DNA from: Verrucomicrobiota bacterium
Lineage (GTDB): Bacteria > Verrucomicrobiota > Verrucomicrobiia > Limisphaerales > JADJPG01
Direction of reading: 5' to 3'
Assembly (NCBI GenBank): GCA_016713365.1
Contig: JADJPG010000003.1
Location: 124,001 to 188,000 of the forward strand
DNA: 64,000 nt
The stretch's first letter is position 1. The number at the start of each line of letters is the position of its first letter. Below the pieces are notes generated by a model. It did no database searches. It was given only the letters and a program-made list of their open reading frames with translations, and was not told the DNA's origin. The translations under genes and the position numbers were made by a program. Positions 42,081-51,288 of this stretch are shown in pieces.

Positions 42081-42767
42081 ATGTCTCCTCGAAAGCTTTC
42101 TTCGTCACCGCGCGCGTTCACCCTCATCGAACTGCTCGTCGTCATCGCCATCATCGCGATCCTCGCGGGGATGTTGTTGCCCGCGCTCGCCAAGGCAAAA
42201 TCAAAAGCCCAACGCATCACGTGCGTGAACAACCTCAAGCAACTCGGACTGGGCTTCACCCTCTGGGCTGATGACCACGAAAACAAATATCCGTCCGTCG
42301 TGGACCCCGCCGAGGATGGCAGCAAGACCCGCACGGAGGCATGGATGCACTTCGCAACTCTCTCCAACGAGATGGTGACGCCGAAGATTCTCTTCTGTCC
42401 CAGCGATGCCGGGAAACAACGCGCAAACGATTTCTCCGCCCAGGCCGGCGGCTTGTTCACCCTGAAGAACAACGCCCTGAGCTACGCGATTGGCACCAGC
42501 GCCGGACCCGACAAGCCAGGCATGCACCTCGCCGGCGACAGGAATCTGGTGGGGAAAGACGGTCAGAACTGCGGTCCAGCCGCGCTCACCGGGGTGATTA
42601 CGCAACTCCCTGCGGACGCCACCACGCGGTGGGACAACACCATGCACAATAACGCCGGCAACATGGTCCTCGCCGACGGCAGCACGCATCAATTCAACCA
42701 GATTACCCTCCTCAAAGCCATGCAGGCCTCCGGCGACGAGCGGAACTGCAGCCTCAAGCCAAACTAG
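42081..42767 (+). CDS. Type II/IV pseudopilin-like protein with H-X9-DG motif
   Basis: The prepilin peptidase/N-methylation site RAFTLIELLVVIAIIAIL follows a short basic leader (MSPRKLSSSP). A hydrophobic helix and TCVNNLKQLGLGFTLWADDH come next, and HNNAGNMVLADG near the end is the H-X9-DG motif. This family is strongly expanded in Verrucomicrobia and Planctomycetes, usually scattered rather than in pilus operons. The 228-residue product is probably inserted in the inner membrane and assembled into or near a pseudopilus. The exact role is unknown. Confidence 0.88.
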   Translation: MSPRKLSSSPRAFTLIELLVVIAIIAILAGMLLPALAKAKSKAQRITCVNNLKQLGLGFTLWADDHENKYPSVVDPAEDGSKTRTEAWMHFATLSNEMVTPKILFCPSDAGKQRANDFSAQAGGLFTLKNNALSYAIGTSAGPDKPGMHLAGDRNLVGKDGQNCGPAALTGVITQLPADATTRWDNTMHNNAGNMVLADGSTHQFNQITLLKAMQASGDERNCSLKPN

Positions 42768-42947
42768 GCCGCCCCCCGAAAGCCGCGTCACCGGCCTGTA
42801 ACCAGATCTGGCGACTCGCTGGTTAACAGAGCGGTGCTACTCTTTCCCTGTCGGTAGAGATGCAAATCGCAGTTGTTCTCATGTGTGTGAAGTAAGGCGC
42901 GAGTCTGCGGCGCCGCATCTCAAGAAAGATTTTTGTTGTTCCGGGTG

Positions 42948-42981
42948 GGGCTGGATTGGAATCCAGCCCTCTTTCTTTTTC
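42948..42981 (+). terminator. Strong rho-independent terminator 180 bases after the pseudopilin gene
   Basis: GGGCTGGATT (42948-42957) and AATCCAGCCC (42960-42969) make a perfect 10-bp stem with a GG loop, followed by TCTTTCTTTTTC. The region 42768-42947 has no credible reading frame. It is a long 3' leader or an unannotated small RNA. The rest of 42982-43079 shows nothing. Confidence 0.85.
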
Positions 42982-43079
42982 AGGGGGGAATTCTCACAAA
43001 AGCGCGCGAGGAGGGCGAAGTGGTCTGAGTTTTACGCCCCAGCCCGCTTCCTTGGGGCCGGCGCTAGATCAGCGCAGGT

Positions 43080-43352
43080 TTAGAACGCGACATTGTGATC
43101 CCGAAGGTAACTGACCCGAGATGAGTCGGCCAAGCCCATCGAATCCATCGCTGCCTCTATGAGCGCGAACTGCTCGGAAGTGATGCGAAGCTCCAACTCG
43201 CTCAAACCATCGATCAGCGTCTCAATCCCCAGTCCCGCCTCGTCGTGCCGGTTGATGCAGTCGTACACCACCGCGTAAAGGTCAGCGGGAATGACAGAGC
43301 GCGCGGCCTCCAAAGCCTGATTGCAACGGTCAATTCGTGACTGGCGTGTATC
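43080..43352 (-). CDS. MafI-like immunity protein (orphan)
   Basis: 90 residues from ATG 43352 (MDTRQSRIDRCNQALEAARS). The segment YDCINRHDEAGLGIETLIDG followed by LSELELRITSEQFALIEAAM resembles the helical MafI/immunity pattern, in which an H-(D/E)-x-(G)L-x-x-E motif precedes the IS/IT-xxx helix. Such proteins bind and block cognate toxins of polymorphic toxin systems. No toxin gene is adjacent, and the neighbours are a pseudopilin and a hydrolase. The call rests on pattern similarity and is moderate. An upstream in-frame start (43385) is possible. Confidence 0.5.
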   Translation of the reverse strand, partial: DTRQSRIDRCNQALEAARSVIPADLYAVVYDCINRHDEAGLGIETLIDGLSELELRITSEQFALIEAAMDSMGLADSSRVSYLRDHNVAF

Positions 43353-43446
43353 CATGGCGACGAAGTGGGCAAACGCCGCGCTCAACTCCGATTTGCAATG
43401 CCCGGCACTGCCATTTCACCACTTCGTTCTCTCCGTTACCTTCTGT

Positions 43447-44721
43447 TCAAGGTTCCTCGCGCAAACGAATCCGGCGGTACTCCATCTGTCCGCGATCACC
43501 TTCCAGCCCGATGGGCCCGGTCGCCGGAACCTTGTAAGCCGCCTCCAGCACTTCCCCGTTGCAGGTGCAATGCGCCACGCCGTCCTTCACCACGACGACG
43601 ACTTCGTTCCAATCCTGCGGCTTGTAGTGCTGCAGCTGCTTGTAAGGACCAGCCAGCGGGTAGTCGCGGCATTGGAGCTGTGGCTGGCGAATGAAGATGC
43701 CGCTGTCCGCATTCGGCGTCGCGCGGAACTCCAGCTTCATCGTGAAGTCCTTCGGGAACTGCCGCGTCGTCCAGAGCTGTGCGATCCGGCTGCCTTCCGG
43801 CGGAGTCGTGACGATCAACCGACCATTCTTCGCCACGTAACGTCCCTCGCTGCTTGATGTCTTGCCGTCGAAATTGTTGGTGCGATAACCCCAGCCCGTC
43901 AGGTCGCGTCCGTTGAATAGGCTCACGAAGCCCGGCTCCGGCGTGAAGTCATCCGGCGTCGTTTCGAGGAAGTCCAGCGTCGCCAGCACCGGCCGAATCG
44001 CCGCCGCCCACTTCGCATAGCCAGCCTTGTTCGGATGTAGCACATCCGGGAATTCCTCCACCTTCGCGTCGCCCTCCGCGTTCGCAAAGAGCGGCCACGT
44101 CTCGATGAACGTCACCTGTGCGTCGCCTTTCACCGCCGCGAAATAGAGCTGGTTGATCTTCTTAATCTTGTCCGCCGGACGTTTCTTCGACGCCGAGCTC
44201 GGGAACACCTGGCACAGCACGATCGGCATCTTCGAGTTGTGCTGCTTCAACGCCGCGAGAATGAGCTTCAAGTTCGCCGCGATCGTTTCCGGCTCCGCCT
44301 GTTCTTCCAGATCATTCGTGCCGATCAACAGCACCACGCCAGCCGGCTTGAGCGACAGCACATCTTCCTGCAAACGGATGAGCACGCCGCGCGTCGTGTC
44401 GCCGCTGATGCCGCGATTGGCCACCTTCACACCGGGGAAACTTCCGCCCATGTTGTCGCCCCAGCCCTGCGTGATCGAATCACCGAGAAACACCAGCGCA
44501 CCCTGATCCTGAGCCACGCGGCCCGCCCAGCGATTGCGCTTCTCCAGCCAGAGCTTCTGAAACCAATCGTAGCGGCGAATCGGCCCAGCCCCCGGCAATC
44601 CATCGTCCGTTGCGGGAATCGCATACTTCAGATCCAGGGCTGGTTTCGCCGCTGGCGCTTGAGCCACGAGAGAGAACGGAAACGCCAGACAGCACAACGC
44701 AAGTGAGAGAATCAGTTTCAT
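43447..44721 (-). CDS. Exported GDSL/SGNH hydrolase fused to a DUF1080 (3-keto-disaccharide hydrolase) domain
   Basis: ATG 44721 and a signal peptide (LILSLALCCLAFPFSLVAQA). The SGNH domain shows block I ALVFLGDSITQGW (Ser82), block II NRGISGDTT, block III LLIGTNDL (Asn136) and block V DVLHPNKAGY (Asp226, His229). From about residue 265, GFVSLFNGRDLTGWGYRTNN opens a DUF1080 domain with ATPNADSGIFIRQPQ and GPIGLEGDRGQMEYRRIRL. SGNH enzymes remove acyl or acetyl groups, and DUF1080 proteins hydrolyse 3-keto-glycosides. The fusion suggests attack on acetylated polysaccharides outside the cytoplasm. An in-frame start 11 codons earlier is less likely. Confidence 0.88.
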   Translation of the reverse strand: MKLILSLALCCLAFPFSLVAQAPAAKPALDLKYAIPATDDGLPGAGPIRRYDWFQKLWLEKRNRWAGRVAQDQGALVFLGDSITQGWGDNMGGSFPGVKVANRGISGDTTRGVLIRLQEDVLSLKPAGVVLLIGTNDLEEQAEPETIAANLKLILAALKQHNSKMPIVLCQVFPSSASKKRPADKIKKINQLYFAAVKGDAQVTFIETWPLFANAEGDAKVEEFPDVLHPNKAGYAKWAAAIRPVLATLDFLETTPDDFTPEPGFVSLFNGRDLTGWGYRTNNFDGKTSSSEGRYVAKNGRLIVTTPPEGSRIAQLWTTRQFPKDFTMKLEFRATPNADSGIFIRQPQLQCRDYPLAGPYKQLQHYKPQDWNEVVVVVKDGVAHCTCNGEVLEAAYKVPATGPIGLEGDRGQMEYRRIRLREEP

Positions 44722-44778
44722 GGTGATTGAGGGCGATGTTGTCGACGCCTCCAACCCGACGCAAGCGCGATGTCCGCG

Positions 44779-45150
44779 TTACAGCCAGCGCAGCGCGCAG
44801 TAATTGCAGATGAGATGCAGCGTACCGTCGATAATGATCATCAACCACGTCGCCAGCCACTCAGACACGCTATAGTGAAACCCGGTGGCCGAGCATTCTC
44901 TCCAAGGCTGCCGTTGCGGCGACCAAAAGTTCCTCGCCCAGATCAGGTAACGCACGAGCCGGTAGCGATCGATGAAGAAGTGGGTGACGCAGATCACCGC
45001 CACGGCCGCCGGAGAGCCGATGAGCAGGAAGGGAATCGAGTAAACGACGACGTGACTGAGCGTGGCGCAACACCGCCGGCACTTGTTGTTCGCCATCCAG
45101 TCGTTCTGGAGAACGAAATCGCCCAGCAGATGGAGAATCAGCTGTTCCAT
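44779..45150 (-). CDS. DUF3307 family membrane protein
   Basis: 123 residues with the family opening LILHLLGDFVLQNDWMANNK, followed by transmembrane helices (ATLSHVVVYSIPFLLIGSPA, AVAVICVTHFFIDRYRLVRY, WLATWLMIIIDGTLHLICNY). The D..HL..N-type polar residues in the helices are conserved in DUF3307. The function is unknown, and members are often found in phages and accessory regions. The gene lies on the minus strand between the giant Ig protein and the GDSL hydrolase. Confidence 0.78.
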   Translation of the reverse strand: MEQLILHLLGDFVLQNDWMANNKCRRCCATLSHVVVYSIPFLLIGSPAAVAVICVTHFFIDRYRLVRYLIWARNFWSPQRQPWRECSATGFHYSVSEWLATWLMIIIDGTLHLICNYCALRWL

Positions 45151-45244
45151 GCGATGGCAGCGCGTTCGTCCCGCACTCGTTGAAAGCCCGCCGCATCGGA
45201 CGAAACGCCCGAGACGCGGTGGCCAAATGGTCGCTGAAGCGGAA

Positions 45245-48200
45245 TCATTCTCGCGGAGCCAGCAGGACCGGCCCGGTCACATTCGTTTGCAGCGAGAACC
45301 CGAATCCGACGTCGCCGCTCTGGAACAAGGCGCCCTTAAACGGAACCTTCGCGCCGGATTCCGGCACCACCACGCTTCCGCTGAACAATCCTGTCGCTCG
45401 CGAAATGGTCATGCTGAGTGCGTTCGTCTCTTCGTTCACGACCTTGTCGGTGGCCGCGTGCTGGATCCGGTTGGTGAACGGCGTCGTGAGATTCCCGCCG
45501 CTGAACACCACTACGCCGTTGCTGAAGGTCAGCGCACCGTAAAGGCTGTTGGTCGGCGGCTGATAGCGAGCGCCCACCGCATCAATGGCGTTGGTGAATC
45601 CCGCAGGATAATACTTCGCCGAAAGAACCGGCTTGGCGACCCAGCGCATCTCTCCGGAAAGATCGCCTTGGACGAGATTCGTCCCGATCGTCACCGCGTT
45701 CGTCTCGAACGCCAGCCAGCTCCAGATGGCGCCTCGTCCGCCGCGCAGCGAAACATGGAACGGCCACAAGCCTTCGCGAGACATCGGTGCGGCGTGACTG
45801 ATGGCGGTGTTGTCCGCCAGCAAACCTTTCAGCTTGGCCACGCCACTCGACGCGACGGTGATCGACGCGAAGCCATCGCCCTCCGGAGTATCAGGCTCAC
45901 CACTGGCCGGAAGGATCAGTGTGTAGCGACCCGTCTGCGGCGCGAGATTTGTCTTCGAGTGGAACACCGCCCGGTAGGCAACAAGTTCGGACGACCAGTT
46001 CGTATCGTGCAATCGTCCCTCGATCCCTTGCACGAGCGCGCCCGAGTTGAAGTTGAGCTCGACTCCCAATGGCGCTTCGAGGCTACCGCGGCGAATCGAG
46101 TTGGTCGCCAGACCATCGAGTCCGAACGCGCCGGAGAACGACAGGTTCCTGCCGCCCAGTCGCAACTTGCCGCTGTAGGTTCCCTTGGGCGTGGTGCGAA
46201 TCGTGACGAAGCCCGCGCGTTCATGCGACACGACGTTGGTATCGTAGGCCAGTCCCGCGTACGTGCCGGGTCGCAACGCAAACGGGTTGGTCATGAAACT
46301 TGCCTGCACCACGAGGCCCGTTTGGATGAGCACGTTGATCGTGTTCGCGTTCGTCGTGCGATCGCCGCTCCAGCCGGTGAAAAGCGAATTCGCACACGCT
46401 GTCGCGGTGATGACCACGCTTTTGCCAGGCTCGCGATAGGTCGTGCCAAGGAATCCCGCCGTTACGCTGCCGCAGCCTTCGACCGTCACGATCACCGGAG
46501 CGAACCGCACGTAGTTGATCGAATTGGTCGCGGAGTAGTTGCCCCAGCTGTCGAACGAACGGATTTGGATCGTGTTGCGTCCGAACGCGAGGTTCGATGC
46601 GACGAAGGTCCACGCGTTTGTGCCGGTGGTGTTCGTCCAGGTCGTCGAGCCGAGGCTGTTGGTCATTCGCCACTGCACGGCGACGAGATCAGTGTTATCC
46701 GTGGCGATGCCGCTGATCGTGACCGTGTCGTTAGTCAGGCCAACGTTCGCGGGCGGCGCCGACGTGACGGTGATGGATGGTCGTTGCTGTTCGCCAAGCG
46801 TCGAGTAGTTCAGCACCACAGTGCCGCTGGCGCCGTTTACTCCGTCTACGGCGATGTAGTAAATCGTGCCTGTGACCGTCGTGAAATGCAGGCTGCTCGT
46901 CACGCCGTTGGTGTCGCTGTCGTTATCGCAGGCCACGGCGGTGAGCTCGGAGAAGTTCGCGTTGGTGCCGGTGTAGACGGCGAGGATCGTGTCGAACGTG
47001 CTGCCGTCCGTGTTCAGATCGAGCACGCCGTCCGTCTCTGCTTCGAACGCAAACCATCGCGAAGCACCGCCAGGAACGCCGCAATGATCCGGCTCGCCCG
47101 GTTCCAGCGACTTCACGGTGCCGAACACCTGATCCGGAATACCCACGGCTCGTCGCCGCCACATCGGGAGGCAGACGCGAGAAGCTCGCCGCCGGCGGCG
47201 GATCGAGTCGCAGCCGGCGACCGCTCGAAATCGTGTCGCTGAATTTGTCCGCGGCCGCAAAGTCCTGTTCCAATCCGGGCGACAGCGTGATGCCCAGGCT
47301 TGCCGACTGGCTGGTAACGGTGCGCGAACCGATCGTCGCCTGCACTTTGAACAGGCCGACATCACCGAGGCCAACGCCCGCTGTGTCCAAGTGCTGTTGG
47401 TCCCGTCCGGGACCGCAACATTGTTGAAGAACCATTGATACGCCACGCCCGCGCCACTCACGCCGACCGTGAAGACCGCGTTACTCGTCAGTGACACGAT
47501 GCGGTCCGTGGGCTGATTCGTGATCACGGGCAAGACGTCCGTCGTTTCCTCGAGGCTCCATTCCAGAAGAATATTTCCCGACGCACCGCCGGCTCCGTCG
47601 ACCACGATGCGATACACGCCGTTCGAAACGACGTTGAACTGCACCCGGCTGTTGTAGAACCCAGCGCTGTCATCATCCGACACCACCGCCGTGAGCGCGC
47701 CAACTGAGTCGCCTTGGTAAACGGCCAGCAACGTATCGAAGTCGCTGCCCGCCGTGGAGAACGTCGCAATGCCCGTCGCCGGCGCCTGCCACGAGAACCA
47801 CATCGACTTGCCGCCAATCTTTTCCGCGTGCAACGGCTCGCCCGATTCCGCCGTCGCCAGTGTGTTGCTGGATTGCCCAACGCCGGATGAATTGGTGCTA
47901 GTTATCTCCGCGGTGAAATTGTCCGTCATCCCCAGTGCAGCCACCACGACTTGAAGAGTCGCGTCCGCGCTGGCCGCTGAGCCTTGCGCATTCTGCACCA
48001 CAACCCGATACACACCCGAGTCCGCCACCTGCACATTGGTGAACGTCAACGCCGAGCCGGTCTCGCCAGTCAGCGGCACGCCGTTGCGTTGCCACTGGTA
48101 GGTCAGCGGTGGCGTGCCAATCGCGGTCACGGCGAACGTGACTTCGCTGCCGGCATTGGTGGTAATCGACAAGGGCTGGCTGATGATGGATGGCGGCACG

Positions 48201-50935
48201 GATAAAACGGTCAGCGTCACCACGGAACTGGTGACCGATCCGCCCGGGCCAGTCACGACGGCGAAGTAACTTCCGCTCGCGCTGACGCCAACGGTTCCGA
48301 GGTTCCACGTCGTGTTGGTCGCGCCGGCAACGGCGACGCTGTTTGAAACCCAGGAGTAGGTCAGGGGCCCGGTTCCGATGGCCACGACGCTGAACGAAAC
48401 TTCGTCGCCGTCATTGATCGTGCGTCCGAACGGTTGCGTCGTAATGGAGGGCGGCACTGCCAGCACCGTGAGTGTGGCGACGACACTGGTGACGGATCCG
48501 ACGCTGTTGCTGACCACCACGGCGTAGTTGCCGCCTTCGCTCAACGTGACATTGGTAAACGTCAGCGTGGAGTTTGTTTCAGAAGTCAGGTCAACGCCGT
48601 CGCGCATCCACTGATAGCGAAGCGGCGCCGTGCCGATCGCCGTCACGGCAAACGAGACATTCGTGCCGTCGTAAACTGTCTGGCTGACAGGTTGGCTGAC
48701 GATGCTTGGCGCCAGCGGCACGACCGTCAGCACCGCGACGAGACTGGTGACAACACCGGAGACGTTGCTCGCCGTCACAGTGTAATTGCCGGCGGCGCTG
48801 AAGGTGACATTGCTCAACGAGAGCGTGGCGTTGGTCGCGTTGGAAATGTTCACTCCTCCGACCGCCCACTGGTACTGCATCGGCCGGCTGCCGGAGACAG
48901 TCACGGAGAAAGTCACATTGCTGCCATCGGTCACCGTCTGGCTTTCCGGCTGTTGGGTGATCGTCGGTGCCACCGTCTCAACCGTCAGCACCGCCACGAC
49001 GCTCGTCACCGCGCCGGCGGTGTTGCTGACGACCACCAGATAATCACCAGCCAGACCAGGCACAACATTGGAGACTTGAAGCGTGGCGTTGGTCGCACCT
49101 GCCACCGTGGCGCTGCCGCGCTTCCACCGATAAGAAAGAGGTTCGGTGCCCGTCGCTGTCACGGAGAACGAAACATCAGTGCCGTCAGCGACCGTCTGAC
49201 TCTCTGGCTGCGACGTGATCACCGGAGCAACCGCAAGCACCGTCACGACGGCAACCTGGCTGGTCACTGATCCGGCCGAGTTGCTGACAACCGCGACGTA
49301 GTTTCCGCTGTTTTCGAGACTGGCGTTCGTCAGGCTCAGGAGCGAGTTCGTGGCTCCGGCGACCGCGGCGCCGTTTCTCATCCACTGGTAGGTCAAGGGC
49401 GCGGTGCCAGTCGCGCTCACGCTCAAGGTGACGGCGCCCCCGTCGGCGATTGATTGAGTGACCGGCGCAAGCGTCACAACGGGTGGAATCGCCCCCACGA
49501 CAATCGTCACCATGGCGATCGCAGAGTTGCTCACCCCGTCGTCAGCGACGAAGAAGAACGAATCCGTTCCGATGAACCCGTTGGTAGGCGTGTAAGTCAG
49601 CGTGCCGGTGGTTGGGTTGAATCCGGAAATGTCGCCATACGCGGGACGTTCAAGGATGATGAACTCAATCGCATCGCCGTCCGCATCCCCGCCGGTCAGC
49701 GTGATCACCCGGGCGGAGTCCTCCAACGTCGTGACGTTCTGGTTCGTCGCCACCGGTTGAGCACCAAAAATCCGCGCGCTGACACTGCTCGAGTCACCGG
49801 AGGCTTTGCCACTCCAGACGACGGCGTAGTTCTCAATGTGCCGCACCGCGGCCGACGCCATCCGCTGACTGCCCGTGGTGTATTGATTCACCGTGACAGC
49901 CGCGCCACCAGCCGTGAAATCAGAGTCATAACGCTTCGCAAATGTATCGATGGTGCCCGACGAAGTCATTTCGTAGGTGACGACAAACTCGCCGGAAGCG
50001 GTCATCGCGATCGAGGGGCTCGTCGCGTCCCCTGCCGCCACCTGAAACGTCGCGTAGCGCCTTGTCCCGTCCGAGGCGTAGCCGCTTCCCCACACGCCAG
50101 CCAACAGACCGAGGATATTGTCCACGCGATAAAAGCAGGCAATGTCGCCATTCGCAGCCATGGCCACCGCAGGCACGGAGGCGGCAACCAATAACTCGTC
50201 CACCTGCGTGGCGGAACCTTGGTACGTACCCGATGAATCGAACCGCTGGAGGTGGATATCGCTGTTGACCTCGAACGCGATCACGAAATCTCCCGCCTCA
50301 CCCATCGCCACCGAAGGATTCTGCTCCGTGCCGGAATCGATGCGATTCGCCCGTTGCTCGACGCCATCCTGCGGACTCGCATCCGCGGCGAAGCGTCGGT
50401 AGAAAATCCCGTCCGCGTCGCCCTCCCCCTGACCTTCCCACGCCACTAAGAAACCGCCGCTGCGCCGGTTCAGTGCGATCACGGAATTGCCCTGTGCGCC
50501 GTTGGTGGTTGTGTTCACTGCGATCTCACCGGTCAAAGCCGTGCCGTCCGCAGCAAAGCGACGTACGAACACACCAGTGCCGCTCCCGTCCTGCCCGTCG
50601 CTGGTCCACGTGACCACAAAGTTGCCCGCGTCGTCAGACGCCACGCTGGCCTGGCTCTGGTTCCCAGTCGTGGTGACGTTGACCGCGAGCTCGCCGGTCA
50701 ATGCCGTACCGTCAAAAGCAATCCGTCGGGCATACACGCCTTTGCTCGAGGAGAAATCCTGTCCGGTGCTCGTCCAGACGAACACCAGATTCCCCGAGCT
50801 GTCGAAAGACACCGCCTGCTGGCTGCCGCGATTCAACGAAGACGTTTCCTGCGTGGACGAAGTCGTGGCGTTGACTCGGAAATCCGCCACGGCGAGCGAC
50901 GGCAGGAATACGATCAGGGCAAAAACAATGCGCAC
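45245..50935 (-). CDS. Giant secreted multi-Ig protein with two compensating frameshifts
   Basis: The GTG at 50935 gives a signal peptide (VRIVFALIVFLPSLAVADFR); the longer open frame up to 51265 has no signal. The N-terminal part is a propeller of QxxxxxDxxGNFVVTWTS-type repeats (about 49800-50850), then a cadherin-like Ig (DSFFFVADDG). Six near-identical Ig-like domains follow (APVITSQPESQTVADGTDVS style, each ending VAVLTV; about 47950-49500), then a pre-peptidase-like domain (WFSWQAPATG), a seventh Ig and a second such domain (WFAFEAETDG). A Verrucomicrobia-type C-terminal region ends it. Between about 47390 and 47140 the frame is nonsense, and the real sequence (GVGLGDVGLFKVQA through LRLDPPPAASFSRLPPDVAA) lies in another frame. 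Function: probably cell-surface or matrix adhesion. Confidence 0.82.
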   Translation of the reverse strand: MRIVFALIVFLPSLAVADFRVNATTSSTQETSSLNRGSQQAVSFDSSGNLVFVWTSTGQDFSSSKGVYARRIAFDGTALTGELAVNVTTTGNQSQASVASDDAGNFVVTWTSDGQDGSGTGVFVRRFAADGTALTGEIAVNTTTNGAQGNSVIALNRRSGGFLVAWEGQGEGDADGIFYRRFAADASPQDGVEQRANRIDSGTEQNPSVAMGEAGDFVIAFEVNSDIHLQRFDSSGTYQGSATQVDELLVAASVPAVAMAANGDIACFYRVDNILGLLAGVWGSGYASDGTRRYATFQVAAGDATSPSIAMTASGEFVVTYEMTSSGTIDTFAKRYDSDFTAGGAAVTVNQYTTGSQRMASAAVRHIENYAVVWSGKASGDSSSVSARIFGAQPVATNQNVTTLEDSARVITLTGGDADGDAIEFIILERPAYGDISGFNPTTGTLTYTPTNGFIGTDSFFFVADDGVSNSAIAMVTIVVGAIPPVVTLAPVTQSIADGGAVTLSVSATGTAPLTYQWMRNGAAVAGATNSLLSLTNASLENSGNYVAVVSNSAGSVTSQVAVVTVLAVAPVITSQPESQTVADGTDVSFSVTATGTEPLSYRWKRGSATVAGATNATLQVSNVVPGLAGDYLVVVSNTAGAVTSVVAVLTVETVAPTITQQPESQTVTDGSNVTFSVTVSGSRPMQYQWAVGGVNISNATNATLSLSNVTFSAAGNYTVTASNVSGVVTSLVAVLTVVPLAPSIVSQPVSQTVYDGTNVSFAVTAIGTAPLRYQWMRDGVDLTSETNSTLTFTNVTLSEGGNYAVVVSNSVGSVTSVVATLTVLAVPPSITTQPFGRTINDGDEVSFSVVAIGTGPLTYSWVSNSVAVAGATNTTWNLGTVGVSASGSYFAVVTGPGGSVTSSVVTLTVLSVPPSIISQPLSITTNAGSEVTFAVTAIGTPPLTYQWQRNGVPLTGETGSALTFTNVQVADSGVYRVVVQNAQGSAASADATLQVVVAALGMTDNFTAEITSTNSSGVGQSSNTLATAESGEPLHAEKIGGKSMWFSWQAPATGIATFSTAGSDFDTLLAVYQGDSVGALTAVVSDDDSAGFYNSRVQFNVVSNGVYRIVVDGAGGASGNILLEWSLEETTDVLPVITNQPTDRIVSLTSNAVFTVGVSGAGVAYQWFFNNVAVPDGTNSTWTQRALASVMSACSKCRRRSVRAPLPASRQAWASRCRPDWNRTLRPRTNSATRFRAVAGCDSIRRRRRASRVCLPMWRRRAVGIPDQVFGTVKSLEPGEPDHCGVPGGASRWFAFEAETDGVLDLNTDGSTFDTILAVYTGTNANFSELTAVACDNDSDTNGVTSSLHFTTVTGTIYYIAVDGVNGASGTVVLNYSTLGEQQRPSITVTSAPPANVGLTNDTVTISGIATDNTDLVAVQWRMTNSLGSTTWTNTTGTNAWTFVASNLAFGRNTIQIRSFDSWGNYSATNSINYVRFAPVIVTVEGCGSVTAGFLGTTYREPGKSVVITATACANSLFTGWSGDRTTNANTINVLIQTGLVVQASFMTNPFALRPGTYAGLAYDTNVVSHERAGFVTIRTTPKGTYSGKLRLGGRNLSFSGAFGLDGLATNSIRRGSLEAPLGVELNFNSGALVQGIEGRLHDTNWSSELVAYRAVFHSKTNLAPQTGRYTLILPASGEPDTPEGDGFASITVASSGVAKLKGLLADNTAISHAAPMSREGLWPFHVSLRGGRGAIWSWLAFETNAVTIGTNLVQGDLSGEMRWVAKPVLSAKYYPAGFTNAIDAVGARYQPPTNSLYGALTFSNGVVVFSGGNLTTPFTNRIQHAATDKVVNEETNALSMTISRATGLFSGSVVVPESGAKVPFKGALFQSGDVGFGFSLQTNVTGPVLLAPRE

Positions 50936-51288
50936 CAAAGCCAAGCCGGAGAAATCTGGCAGCTTGTGCCGCCTGGATAGGCAGGTTGTGCCGCCAATCG
51001 ACCCACCACGATCGAGCCATTCGCGGCCTGCCAGTCGGTCGGACGGACCATCACAGCCCGCCGGACAGCCGGGAAAAAATCCATTTCGATGCATAGGAAT
51101 AATTGAGGCCGGAGATACATCACCAGCTTTCCGAACCACCCCTTTAGCAGCGTCAGTGCCACAGGTGTTCGCGCTCAGGCCGGGTTGGCCGGTGAGTTGC
51201 TGAGCACTTTTTGCATGATTGTCGTCACCGGCGGCGGACCATAGACAGGGCGCCGCCGAGGTCACTGGTTGCCAACTACGAAACTGCT
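50936..51288. promoter_or_regulatory. Divergent intergenic region of the multi-Ig and FecR-barrel genes
   Basis: About 350 bases separate the two preferred start codons. It must carry both promoters, but I see no box pair that I would defend. The stretch holds no supported gene. I looked for a c-di-GMP or other riboswitch on both strands and found no convincing match. Confidence 0.3.

Noticed and set aside
45062..47242. 726-codon plus-strand frame opposite the multi-Ig gene
   Set aside because: The translation is Arg/His-rich without domains, while the minus strand encodes recognisable Ig and pre-peptidase-like domains.
50936..51288. c-di-GMP or other riboswitch upstream of the giant Ig or FecR-barrel gene
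   Set aside because: Parts looked suggestive on the minus strand, but the conserved core positions of known classes were not found.
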